DNA of 64,000 bases from Shumkonia mesophila (lineage in GTDB: Bacteria > Pseudomonadota > Alphaproteobacteria > Rhodospirillales > Shumkoniaceae), in assembly GCF_026163695.1 (NCBI RefSeq), contig NZ_JAOTID010000007.1:161251-225250 (forward strand). Direction: 5' to 3'. Under the pieces are notes generated by a model. That model worked only from the letters and a program-made list of their open reading frames with translations, did not search any database and was not told the DNA's origin. How positions within the stretch are numbered: the first letter of the stretch is position 1; the number at the start of each line of letters is the position of its first letter. Made by a program: the position numbers and the translations under genes. This document shows positions 45,812 to 54,375 of this stretch, piece by piece.

Positions 45812-47700
45812 CGGCGAGCGATCGCTCATCAATGACCTTTGACCAATGGATGCAGCTTGGCATGGGGTGTGCCCTGTTAGTCCTCACCGTCTATGCCAGC
45901 GCTGTGGTTCCACTGCATCCGACCATTCAGCGCGGCGTCTTCCTGACCGCGATCATTCTGGTCGCACTCGCGGCAAAACCGCTCCCGGGTTATTGGCGAC
46001 TCCTGGACGCGGCTATTGCCGCTGCCAGCATCGTCTCGATAGGTTATCTCCTCGTCAATTGGGAGACGCTTGCTTATCGCGTCGTCTACGAACCGGACAC
46101 TACCGAATATGTCCTCGCCTTTGCCGCAGTCCTTTGCGTGCTGGAGGTGACACGTCGGGTCGTCGGCTGGCCAATGATCGCTGTGACGATTGCGGTCGTC
46201 CTCTACGCGCATTTCGGGCGCATCCTTCCCGAGCCGTTCACCCACAAGGGCTACGATATCGGTCGTTTGGTCGTGACCCAGTACCTGACCCACGAGGGAC
46301 TGTTTGGCTCGTTGCTCGGCGTTGCGGCGGTGCTGGTGGCGGCCTTCATCCTGTTCGGTGCCCTACTTCAACTCGTGGGCGTAGCGGACCTGTTCATGAC
46401 CCTCGCCGCTCGTTTTAGCCGCGGCACTCATGGCGGTCCGGCCAAGCTGGCGGTGACCGGAAGCGCCCTGATGGGGACCATATCGGGCAGTTCAACAGCT
46501 AACGTCGTTACCACAGGGACGACAACAATTCCGCTGATGATCCGGGCCGGCTACCGACCCGAGTTTGCGGCGGCCACGGAAGCCGTTTCTTCGACCGGGG
46601 GCCAGTTTATGCCACCCATCATGGGTGTTGCCGCCTTCCTCATGGCTGAGATCACTGGAATCCCCTACGTCACGATTGCGACCGCGGCGATCATCCCGGC
46701 ACTGCTCTACGTTGTCTGCGTCTACTGCGAGGTCGATTTCGAAGCCCGGCGCCTCAATCTGCGTGAGCGCGACTTGCTGACGGGAATTGGAGTATCGTTC
46801 AGTCTCGTGCGAGGCCTCTCCCTCCTGCTTCCGCTGGCGGTTCTCCTTTATCTCCTGCTGATGCTTTATGCACCTGCAAAGGCTGCGTTTTGGGGTAGCG
46901 TCACCGTACTTCTCGTGGCGTTGCCCACATGGCGGCGCACTTTTACCCTTGAAAAAATGAGGGACATCGTCCTGTCCTTCGCTGGCGCGGCGACCACGGT
47001 CGGGCTCGCGTGTGCCACCGCGGGCATCGTCATCGGCATGCTCAACCTGACGGGTGCCAGTCTAAATTTAAGCTATGTCTTGGTGGAACTGGCAGGCAAC
47101 AGCAAATTTATGTTGTTGCTGATGGTCATGCTGTTGTGCCTGATCCTTGGCATGGGACTTCCCACGCCGGCCGCCTACGCCGTTGCTGCGGCGTTTGCGG
47201 CACCCATGTTGACAACTGTCGGTGTGAGCAAGATCGCGGCACATTTGTTCGTCCTGTATTTCGCCTGTATTTCGTCGATTACTCCGCCGGTGGCGATCGC
47301 CGCATACGCGGCCGCGGGTCTTGCCGGATGCTCGCCGATGAAGACGGCGGTGGTCGCGACCAAATTGGGCCTAGCGGCTTTCATCGTGCCGTTCATGTTC
47401 GTCGAGCACCACGCGCTGCTGATCGGCTACGCCTCGGCGTGGGACACCGTTCTGGCAACTGCCACCGCCTTGGTTGGAGTTGCCGCGCTGGCAGTGGCCA
47501 CGATCGGATACTACCGAGGCCCTGTTGGCTGGTTGGAGCGTATTGGCTGGGCGGGGGCCGCGCTGTTCCTGATCGCGCCGGCGATGACACTCAGCGCTGC
47601 CGGACTGGCCGTCGCCGGGGCTCTGCTCGCGTATCACAGATGGAAGTACCCGCAGCCGTTGGCGGATGTTGCTTCGAGCGTCGGCGGACCGAACCACTAA
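45808..47700 (+). CDS. TRAP transporter fused permease
   Basis: The 630-residue membrane protein is a fused TRAP permease for a TAXI system. It has the blocks LMGTISGSSTANVVTTGTTTIPLMI, SSTGGQFMPPIMGVAAFLMAEITG and ILGMGLPTPAAYAVAAAFAAPM. The ATG at 45808 overlaps the previous stop (ATGA), so translation is coupled. With the TAXI protein at 43566 it forms the uptake system of this module. Confidence 0.93.
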   Translation: MTASDRSSMTFDQWMQLGMGCALLVLTVYASAVVPLHPTIQRGVFLTAIILVALAAKPLPGYWRLLDAAIAAASIVSIGYLLVNWETLAYRVVYEPDTTEYVLAFAAVLCVLEVTRRVVGWPMIAVTIAVVLYAHFGRILPEPFTHKGYDIGRLVVTQYLTHEGLFGSLLGVAAVLVAAFILFGALLQLVGVADLFMTLAARFSRGTHGGPAKLAVTGSALMGTISGSSTANVVTTGTTTIPLMIRAGYRPEFAAATEAVSSTGGQFMPPIMGVAAFLMAEITGIPYVTIATAAIIPALLYVVCVYCEVDFEARRLNLRERDLLTGIGVSFSLVRGLSLLLPLAVLLYLLLMLYAPAKAAFWGSVTVLLVALPTWRRTFTLEKMRDIVLSFAGAATTVGLACATAGIVIGMLNLTGASLNLSYVLVELAGNSKFMLLLMVMLLCLILGMGLPTPAAYAVAAAFAAPMLTTVGVSKIAAHLFVLYFACISSITPPVAIAAYAAAGLAGCSPMKTAVVATKLGLAAFIVPFMFVEHHALLIGYASAWDTVLATATALVGVAALAVATIGYYRGPVGWLERIGWAGAALFLIAPAMTLSAAGLAVAGALLAYHRWKYPQPLADVASSVGGPNH

Positions 47701-47713
47701 TGGAGAGAATGCA

Positions 47714-49012
47714 ATGGGAATGACGATTGCTGAGAAGGTCCTGGCGCGGGCATCGGGTCAAGCCGAGGTCCATCCAAGGCAGTATGTCGACGCGAGGCTC
47801 GGTCGCATCATCGCGCACGAGGAGTTCTACCGAATTCATACCGCAGTTGTGGAAGGCGGTATGCCCGACGGTATTCCCCGCATTCTCGATCTCGACCGGT
47901 TTCACGTCATCCTGGAACATTTTCAACCGGCCATGGATTCGGTCCAGGCGTTACGCCAGGAAAAGATGCGCCAGCTGGCGCGTCAATACGGCCTCAAGCA
48001 CTTCCGCGATGCTTTGTGTGGCGTTATTCACCGGATCGCTCTCGAGGACTACGTGGTTCCGGGAGAGTTGGCGCTGGGCAGCGATTCGCACAGTTGTGCC
48101 TGGGGAGCCGTCAACTGCGTTGGTACAGGTATGGGTGAGCACGAACTCGCTTACGGCCTCGTTTTTGGAACGCTGTGGTTCGAGGTCCCGGAAACGATTA
48201 AGGTCCACCTTCGTGGCACCTTGAAGGAAGGGGTCGCGGCAAAGGATATAGCGCTTTGGCTTGGGGGCCAGTACGGTACCGAATTCGCCCTCTACAAATC
48301 GATTGAGTTCGACGGGCCTGGCGCCTCCGCGTTGTCAATGGATGCACGGATCACGCTAGCCAGCCATACCGTGGAGTTGGGGGGGAAATTCGGTCTGTTC
48401 GACTATGACGAAAAGACCGAGGCGTTTCTTTCTAAGCGGACCATACTCAGGGATCAGTTGCTGCAGGCGATGCCGGTGAAGGCCGATCCCGACGCCCACT
48501 ACGCCCAGGAGGTCGTCATCGACCTTGACCAGCTCGGGCCCCAGGTAGCGTGCCCGCATACCTTCGAAAATGTTGTGCCCGTTTCGGATCTTCGTGGTGT
48601 GCGGATCGACCAAGCGCATATTGGTGCGTGTTCCAACGGGCATGTCGAGGACATCGAGGCCGCTGCCCGGTTGCTGGCCGGACGCAGGGTTCACCCGCAA
48701 ACCCGGATGTATGTCCAACCGAACTCGTGGGCGGTCTACCGCGAATGTATGGCACGGGGATTGTTCGAAATCCTCCTAGATGCCGGGGCTCAGGTCTTGT
48801 CGCCGGGCTGCCATCTATGTTTCGCAATGCAGGGCCGGTTGACGCCAGGCCAAGTTTGCCTCAGCTCGACCACCCGAAACCACCGCGGTCGGATGGGTAG
48901 TGGCGAAGCGAGCGTCTATCTTTCCAGTTCTGAGACCGTTGCGGCTTCGGCAATGGCTGGCGAGATTGTTGACCCGCGGGAGTACATTAATTCAGCGAAG
49001 GAGCGGTCATGA
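47714..49012 (+). CDS. Aconitase/isopropylmalate isomerase-like large subunit
   Basis: The 432-residue protein is an iron-sulfur hydro-lyase of the LeuC/homoaconitase type. The cluster cysteines are in IGACSNGHVEDIEAA and in SPGCHLCFAMQG, where C-x2-C is kept, and a histidine/serine block SDSHSCAWGAVNC is present. It pairs with the small subunit encoded next with a 4-nt overlap. The family isomerises hydroxy-acids by dehydration and rehydration. It is unlikely to be the leucine enzyme, since it lies in a transport and aldolase module. GGAGAG precedes the ATG at 47714. Confidence 0.9.
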   Translation: MGMTIAEKVLARASGQAEVHPRQYVDARLGRIIAHEEFYRIHTAVVEGGMPDGIPRILDLDRFHVILEHFQPAMDSVQALRQEKMRQLARQYGLKHFRDALCGVIHRIALEDYVVPGELALGSDSHSCAWGAVNCVGTGMGEHELAYGLVFGTLWFEVPETIKVHLRGTLKEGVAAKDIALWLGGQYGTEFALYKSIEFDGPGASALSMDARITLASHTVELGGKFGLFDYDEKTEAFLSKRTILRDQLLQAMPVKADPDAHYAQEVVIDLDQLGPQVACPHTFENVVPVSDLRGVRIDQAHIGACSNGHVEDIEAAARLLAGRRVHPQTRMYVQPNSWAVYRECMARGLFEILLDAGAQVLSPGCHLCFAMQGRLTPGQVCLSSTTRNHRGRMGSGEASVYLSSSETVAASAMAGEIVDPREYINSAKERS

Positions 49013-49536
49013 GCGAGGTCCTGAGGGGTCGTGTTTGGAAGTTTGGGGATAATATCGACACCGACATCATTGCGCCGGGCGATACCATTTCGTTTGGGCT
49101 CGGTGATGCCGACGAGGAACGTATAGTCAAGGAGAATGCTTTCCGCGACGTCCGACCTGAATTTTACAAGCGGGTAGAACGTGGCGATATCCTGGTCGCT
49201 GGTCGTAACTTCGGGCTCGGCTCACATCGTGAGCCGGCCAATAAGGCCTTGCGGAGCTTAGGTTTCACCGCAGTGGTCGCGGAATCGATCGCTCGCTTGT
49301 TTTTCCGTAATTCCATCGCCATCGGGGCCCATGCGTTACGAGTGCCTGGCATCACGGCGATGGTCGAGGAGGGCGACAAACTCGAGATCGACCTGGACAA
49401 GTGGCGGATCCGTAACCTTACTCGGGGCACCGAAAAGCAGATCGAACCCTATAGCGAACTCGTACAAGAGATCCTGGAAGGGGGCGGCATTGTTGCCGTT
49501 CTCAAGAAACGATTTGAAAGCGAATCTCGCGACTAG
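49009..49536 (+). CDS. Aconitase/isopropylmalate isomerase-like small subunit
   Basis: The 175-residue swivel-domain protein completes the hydro-lyase. It starts VLRGRVWKFGDNIDTDIIAPGDTI, the normal opening of LeuD-type subunits. The substrate loop is GRNFGLGSHREPANKAL instead of the common GCGSSREHA form: the cysteine is leucine and the second serine is histidine. Since this loop touches the substrate, the enzyme probably acts on something other than isopropylmalate or citrate. It overlaps the large-subunit gene by 4 nt. Confidence 0.9.
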   Translation: MSEVLRGRVWKFGDNIDTDIIAPGDTISFGLGDADEERIVKENAFRDVRPEFYKRVERGDILVAGRNFGLGSHREPANKALRSLGFTAVVAESIARLFFRNSIAIGAHALRVPGITAMVEEGDKLEIDLDKWRIRNLTRGTEKQIEPYSELVQEILEGGGIVAVLKKRFESESRD

Positions 49537-49545
49537 GAGGAAAGA

Positions 49546-50202
49546 ATGCTGTCCAAGGACATCCTAGAGATTCTCGACCAAACGACAACCTGCGCGGTTT
49601 CCGATGTGTTGGTGAAGATGGGCACGAGATCGTACATGGGGTCCCGGATCCGGGCGCTAAACAACCACCGCCTAGCCGGCTATGCGTTGACCATGGAACG
49701 GCGTGACCTCGAGATGAACCCTTCTAAGAACGCCATACCGGGACGGGTATTCGTCGAGATGATCGAAACCGCCGAACCGAGTACCGTCTTCGTGATCTCT
49801 TCAATAGCGCGGATGGAGGTCGCTCTTTGGGGTGGTCTGGTTGCCGCGGCGGCGAGTAAGCGTGGCGCTGGAGGCGTCGTCTGCGACGGTCCGGTGCGCG
49901 ATCCACTCGAGATCAACGATGTCCAGTTGCCGTGTTTTGCCACGGGTGCGATCCCGTCCGGGCCGGCGGGCATCCAGAACCTCGCTGCGGTCAATGAACC
50001 TGTCTGGTGTGGCGGCGTGTTGGTGCGACCAGGCGATTTCGTTTTTGGCGACTCGAACGGTGTGGTTGTGATCCCCGCCGGCAAAGAACGTGAGGTTCTT
50101 GAAGAGTCCGTTAAAGTTGAACGCGGCGATCAGGAGGCAATGAAACGCATCCTTGCCGGCGCCGGGCTGATTGATACGATGAATGCGCTCGGGCGGTTCT
50201 AG
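49546..50202 (+). CDS. RraA-family aldolase / HMG aldolase-like protein
   Basis: The 218-residue protein belongs to the RraA family, whose aldolases cleave 4-hydroxy-2-oxo acids to pyruvate. Blocks are TTTCAVSDVLVKMG, the active-site region VALWGGLVAAAASKRGAGGVVCDGPVRDPLEI and GVLVRPGDFVFGDSNGVVVIP. AGGAGG precedes the ATG. It is a distant paralogue of the gene at 32484 and the last gene of its operon. A MITE-like element begins at its stop codon. Confidence 0.85.
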   Translation: MLSKDILEILDQTTTCAVSDVLVKMGTRSYMGSRIRALNNHRLAGYALTMERRDLEMNPSKNAIPGRVFVEMIETAEPSTVFVISSIARMEVALWGGLVAAAASKRGAGGVVCDGPVRDPLEINDVQLPCFATGAIPSGPAGIQNLAAVNEPVWCGGVLVRPGDFVFGDSNGVVVIPAGKEREVLEESVKVERGDQEAMKRILAGAGLIDTMNALGRF

Positions 50203-50352
50203 CAGGCTGCTGAAAAAGTCCGATACAGATCGACGGGGTGCAAGTTTCGAATCAAAGCAGTCGGTGCATTGAATCGTTGTTGCGTCGATATTGGCGTCCG
50301 CGAATCAATCTTGCGTCTGCAAGGTTCCGAAATCGTTTTTCAGCAGCCTGCT
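50201..50352. repeat. 152-bp MITE-like element with 17-bp perfect terminal repeats
   Basis: AGCAGGCTGCTGAAAAA at 50201-50217 has an exact inverted copy at 50336-50352. CTAG flanks both ends (50199-50202 and 50351-50354 in register), which is consistent with a CTAG target duplication. The interior has no coding frame. The left CTAG holds the TAG stop of the aldolase gene, so the gene is not damaged. Confidence 0.75.
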
Positions 50353-50495
50353 AGAGCGTTTCATGTTTTCAGTGAATCGAAAGGGGATTGAACTAACCCG
50401 CTGGCGCGGGAGGTAGGCGTGGTCCCGGACGGAGGGTTTCCGGTTTGAGAGGATATCGGGTGTTGAAGCCCGACCTTTCAGACAGGAGAAGCCCG

Positions 50496-50530
50496 ATGGT
50501 GGAGATGAGCCCTCTGCGCCGGCGGGTTAG
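50496..50530 (+). pseudogene. N-terminal remnant of a tyrosine recombinase of an IS91-associated type
   Basis: After GACAGGAGAAGCCCG the frame starts MVEMSPLRRRV, the opening typical of tyrosine recombinases found in front of IS91-like transposases. The match is lost after about 11 residues. It is short, so the assignment rests on recognition of the opening and its upstream motif. The rest of the gap (50353-50495) shows nothing coding. Confidence 0.4.
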
Positions 50531-50560
50531 TTCAATCCTGTTTATGGGTATGTGACCTAG

Positions 50561-51993
50561 CACTACTTTGGCAGATTTTTGGAGAGACGAGCATTTTGGG
50601 GATTCCCAAGAGGCGTCTTCGGTGATTCATAGGAGGTCGGCTTTTGGAGGGGCCGGCCATGGATGGGAAGTGGCAATCTGATCTGGAGCGCTGGCTGGCG
50701 CCGTTTGTTGCGGCACTGCGGCATAAGACGAGGGCACGGATGTGTCCGGCGTATGTCGCGGGATTGATCGGTCCTGGCGATCGCAAGAGCGTTCAACCGA
50801 TCGCGGCGCGCACAGGCAACGTCAGCTACGACCAGTTGCACCATTTTGTTGCCAGCGGCGTGTGGAATGCCGTGCCGTTGGAAGCGGCGCTGCTCGCCGA
50901 GGCCGAACGGTTGGTTGGCGCGAGCAATGCTTGGCTGATCGTGGACGATACGGCGCTGCCCAAGAAGGGACGCCACTCGGTCGGCGTCGCGCCGCAATAT
51001 GCCTCGACGCTCGGTAAAAACGCCAACTGCCAGACGCTCGTGTCGCTGACGCTGGCCTCTGGCGAAGTGCCGGTTGTGGTAGGGCTGCGGCTGTTCCTGC
51101 CTGAGAGCTGGACGAGCGATCCTGCCCGGCTTGATCGTGCCGGCGTGCCCGATGACCATCGCGCCTACAGGACCAAGCCCGAGATCGCGTTGGCCGAGAT
51201 CGACCGGGTTCATGCGGCCGGCGTGCGTTTCGGCGGCGTGCTCGCTGATGCCGGCTATGGCTTGAGCGCCCCGTTCCGGCAGGGTTTGAGCGAGCGCGGT
51301 CTCCCCTGGGCAGTCGGTATCCCGTTCAAGCAAAAGGTCTATCCCGCCGACGTGGCGATGATCTTCCCCATCGCCGGGCGCGGCCGTCCCCGCCAGCGGC
51401 ACATCCCCGACGTGAAGTCGATCACCGCGCAGGCGATGCTGGAAACAGCAACATGGCGAACGGTCAGTTGGCGGCGGGGCACCAAAGGCCGCCTCTCAGC
51501 ACGCTTCGCCGCTGTCCGTGTCCGGGTTGCAGACGGTCCGCCCCAGCGCATTCGCGACATGGGCGCCCAGCACCTGCCCGGCGAGGAGGCCTGGGTGATC
51601 GGCAAGCACCGCTCGACCGGCGAGCGCAAATATTATCTCTCCAATCTTCCCGCCGACACCCCGCTTAAGCAACTCGCAGGCGCCATCAAGGCGCGCTGGG
51701 TCTGCGAACAGGCACATCAGCAACTCAAGGAGGAACTCGGCCTCGACCACTTCGAGGGGCGATCATGGACGGGCCTTCACCGACACGCGCTGATGACGAT
51801 GATCGCTTACGCCTTCCTGCAATCTCGCCGCCTCAAACAAGCGGCAGGGGGAAAAAAGAATCCCCGGCCCGCCGCCACAGCCAAGCCTTCCAGCCGTCCG
51901 GCAGGCGATCCTAAACGCGTTCTCACAGCCGCCACCAATCCGATGCCCACACTGCCGTAGGCCCTTCTCCTCTAAAAATCTGCCAAAGTAGTG
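50561..51993 (+). mobile_element. IS701-family insertion sequence
   Basis: The element of about 1.43 kb has terminal inverted repeats CACTACTTTGGCAGATTTTT at 50561-50580 and its exact complement at 51974-51993. CTAG stands directly outside both ends (50557-50560 and 51994-51997), as expected for the CTAG/YTAR target of this family. The transposase gene fills the interior. Ends and target duplication are intact, so the insertion is probably recent. Confidence 0.85.
50659..51960 (+). CDS. IS701-family transposase
   Basis: The protein of about 430 residues has the IS701/DDE pattern: NAWLIVDDTALPKKGRHSVGVAPQYA with the first aspartates, GVLADAGYGLSAPFR, and EQAHQQLKEELGLDHFEGRSWTGLHRHALM with the late glutamate. 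The ATG at 50659 is used; an in-frame one at 50644 is possible. The frame is intact, so the transposase could be active. Confidence 0.9.
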   Translation: MDGKWQSDLERWLAPFVAALRHKTRARMCPAYVAGLIGPGDRKSVQPIAARTGNVSYDQLHHFVASGVWNAVPLEAALLAEAERLVGASNAWLIVDDTALPKKGRHSVGVAPQYASTLGKNANCQTLVSLTLASGEVPVVVGLRLFLPESWTSDPARLDRAGVPDDHRAYRTKPEIALAEIDRVHAAGVRFGGVLADAGYGLSAPFRQGLSERGLPWAVGIPFKQKVYPADVAMIFPIAGRGRPRQRHIPDVKSITAQAMLETATWRTVSWRRGTKGRLSARFAAVRVRVADGPPQRIRDMGAQHLPGEEAWVIGKHRSTGERKYYLSNLPADTPLKQLAGAIKARWVCEQAHQQLKEELGLDHFEGRSWTGLHRHALMTMIAYAFLQSRRLKQAAGGKKNPRPAATAKPSSRPAGDPKRVLTAATNPMPTLP

Positions 51994-52010
51994 CTAGGTA
52001 GGGGACTCAT

Positions 52011-52764
52011 TCAGATCCACCCGCAGAAGAGGGCGGCGAGAGCGAGCCCGGAGAGGTAGTTTTGAGCGAGGCGATCGTAGCGGGTCGCGATGCGGCGCCA
52101 GTTTTTGAGCCTGCAGAACAGCCGCTCGATGAGGTTCCGGCGGCGGTAGGCCTTCCGGTCGAGAGGGTATGGGGTTCGTCGGGTCGCGGTTGAAGGAATG
52201 ACAGCCTTGATCTTTTGGAGACGAAGCCAAGACCGGAAATGGTCGGCGTCGTAGGCCTTGTCGGCGAGGAGGCGTTTGGGCGGGACCACCGTGCTCAGAA
52301 GCGGAACCGCCATCGTGATATCGGCGATATTGCCGGGGGTCAGCGCGAAGGCGACCGGTCGGCCGAGATCATCGGCCAGAGCATGGATTTTGCTCGTTCT
52401 TCCGCCGCGCGAGCGCCCAATCGCTTCCGCGTATTCCCCCTTTTTGAGCCGGCCGCCGAGCGGTGCGCCTTGACGTGGCTGGAATCGATGGAAAGCTCCT
52501 CGGGGATTGGTCCGACGCTGCCATCTTCTCGAAGATGCGCTGCCAGATGCGGCGCTTAGACCACCTGTTGTAGCGGTTGTAGACCGTCGTCGCCGGGCCA
52601 TAGGCCGCAGGCACGTCACGCCAACGACAGCCCGTCTTAAGCACATGCAGAATGCCACTGATCACGCGGCGGTCATCCACCCGCGGCTTGCCCGGCTGGC
52701 CCTGCGGAAGATGCGGTTCTATGGCCGCCCACGCGGCGTCCGATAGCCAAAACAATGATGCCAT
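52011..52764 (-). pseudogene. IS5-family (IS427-like) transposase in three frames
   Basis: From the ATG at 52764 the frame reads MASLFWLSDAAWAAIEPHLPQ ... GCRWRDVP and WQRIFEKM. Near 52525 the pattern passes to another frame, DGSVGPIPEELSIDSSHVKAHRSAAG, and at the A5G5 run at about 52439 to a third, GEYAEAIGRSRGGRTSKIHAL ... ADKAYDADHFRSW and AYRRRNLIERLFCRLKNWRRIATRYD. The A/G run is a plausible programmed frameshift site as in IS427-type elements. The first change is not expected, so the transposase is probably dead. Element ends were not fixed with certainty. Confidence 0.75.
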
Positions 52765-52945
52765 GGGTCCCTCGCATCCGATGGAACCCATATAGAATCA
52801 GCTTTTATAATTTTTTTCAATATGTTGTATGAGTTCTCAACCTAATGCAATTACCGCTGCGTGACGTAACTAGCGGCGTCGATCCCAATGCGTCGGCGGT
52901 AGTTAATGTGACAACGCCCTCACCGCGTGAATGGAACGCTCATCG

Positions 52946-54151
52946 TCATCCGCCCGACCCAGCGCGTTTAGTCTGACAATGCTCCCCCCTGACTGCCAAT
53001 TGGGATTCCTCTTTCAGCCACTCCCGCAAGATCTCGGCGCGATGTTCGTCCAGCAGGGGAGGCGGACGGCGGATGCTGGCCGGCGTGTCCGATAGCCGCA
53101 CGGGTACCCCGTTGGTCAAATATTTGCCGGCCGACGGGTGGTCGATTTCCACAAGCTGGCCACGGGCGCGAAGTTGGGGGTTGGCAATGATATCCGCCAT
53201 GGTGGCCACCTTGGCACAAGGTACGCCGGCTTTGTCCATCAACTCCACGACGGTTTCGGCCGTCCGTTCCTTCACCCATGCCGCGACGATGCCCTCGAGG
53301 ACATCGGCATTGTCGAGCCGCAGATATACGGTCGAGAATCGCGGGTCCTCGAGCAGTTCGGGCATTTCCAGGGTTTCCGCCAGGCGCGGGAACAGCGCGT
53401 CGGTGCCGCCCTGCACGTAGACCCAACTGCCGTCACTGGCCTGGAAACAGTTCACCGGCGCGACGTAACGGTCGGTGTTGCCCATCCGGCCCATGGATGT
53501 GCCGAGTTGCGCCTGCTGCGGAATGGCCGTCATGAGCATGCTGATGACGCTTTCGAGCAGCGTGGCTTCGACGAGCTGGCCTTCCCCCGTCTCGTGACGC
53601 TTGTTCAAGGCGGCAAGCGTGCCCACGGTGGCGAAAAGCGCCGTTGCGAAGTCGGCGACGTAGACTCCGGCGAGGGTCGGCGGCCCGTCCGACTGTCCGG
53701 TGAGCGACATCACTCCGCCCATTGCCTGGGCGATCGCATCGAAGCAGGGGCGCGCGGACAACGGGCCGTCCTGGCCGAACCCTGAGATCCGTACCATGAT
53801 GAGCCTCGGGTTCAAGGCGTGCAACGTCTCCCAACCGCACCCCATCTTTTCCATGGTGCCGGCGCGGAAATTCTCGATCAGCACGTCCGCCTTGGCGATC
53901 AGCCGGCGCAGCGTCTCCTGGTCGGCGGGATTCCGGAAGTCAAGCGTGATGTCCCGCTTGTTGCGATTGAGCGTCAGGAAATACAGACTCTGGTCACCGA
54001 GCTGCGGAAGGTTCGCCCGCGTCTCCTCGCCTGCCTTCCGCTCGACCTTTACCACGTCGGCGCCCAGGTCGCCGAGGTGCATTGCGCACGTCGGCCCCGC
54101 AATGAATCGCGAAATATCCAGCACCTTGAGTCCGTGGAGACATCCAGTCAT
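52946..54151 (-). CDS. CaiB/BaiF family CoA-transferase (family III)
   Basis: The 401-residue protein opens GLKVLDISRFIAGPTCAMHLGDLGADVVKVERKAGEE and carries LDFRNPADQETLRRLIAKADVLIENFRAGTMEKMG. The catalytic aspartate is in GVYVADFATA. It moves CoA between acids. It is the last gene of the leftward CoA/thiamine-enzyme block; the thiamine-enzyme gene ends 225 bp upstream, a gap without a supported gene. It is a distant relative of the enzyme at 37044. Confidence 0.9.
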   Translation of the reverse strand: MTGCLHGLKVLDISRFIAGPTCAMHLGDLGADVVKVERKAGEETRANLPQLGDQSLYFLTLNRNKRDITLDFRNPADQETLRRLIAKADVLIENFRAGTMEKMGCGWETLHALNPRLIMVRISGFGQDGPLSARPCFDAIAQAMGGVMSLTGQSDGPPTLAGVYVADFATALFATVGTLAALNKRHETGEGQLVEATLLESVISMLMTAIPQQAQLGTSMGRMGNTDRYVAPVNCFQASDGSWVYVQGGTDALFPRLAETLEMPELLEDPRFSTVYLRLDNADVLEGIVAAWVKERTAETVVELMDKAGVPCAKVATMADIIANPQLRARGQLVEIDHPSAGKYLTNGVPVRLSDTPASIRRPPPLLDEHRAEILREWLKEESQLAVRGEHCQTKRAGSGG

Positions 54152-54375
54152 GAGGTAGATTCCTGCGTAGGGGTTTCATTTGGCCGGTGCACGGGACCTT
54201 TGACGGTCTCTGTCGGAAACGGAACCATTCGGGATGGTCGCTGTGCACTGTAGCCAATCATCTTCCGTTCCTTGGGCTTCAAACGCCTCGCATTGAAACG
54301 GGGGAAAACCGGAAAACCGTTTCTGCGGACCTGGGCGCGACCACGCCAAGCGCGGCCGCGCACCTCGGCCTCCGA

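Noticed and set aside
47714..49536. Leucine biosynthesis genes leuC and leuD
   Set aside because: The pair lies inside a transport and aldolase operon and the small subunit has an altered substrate loop.
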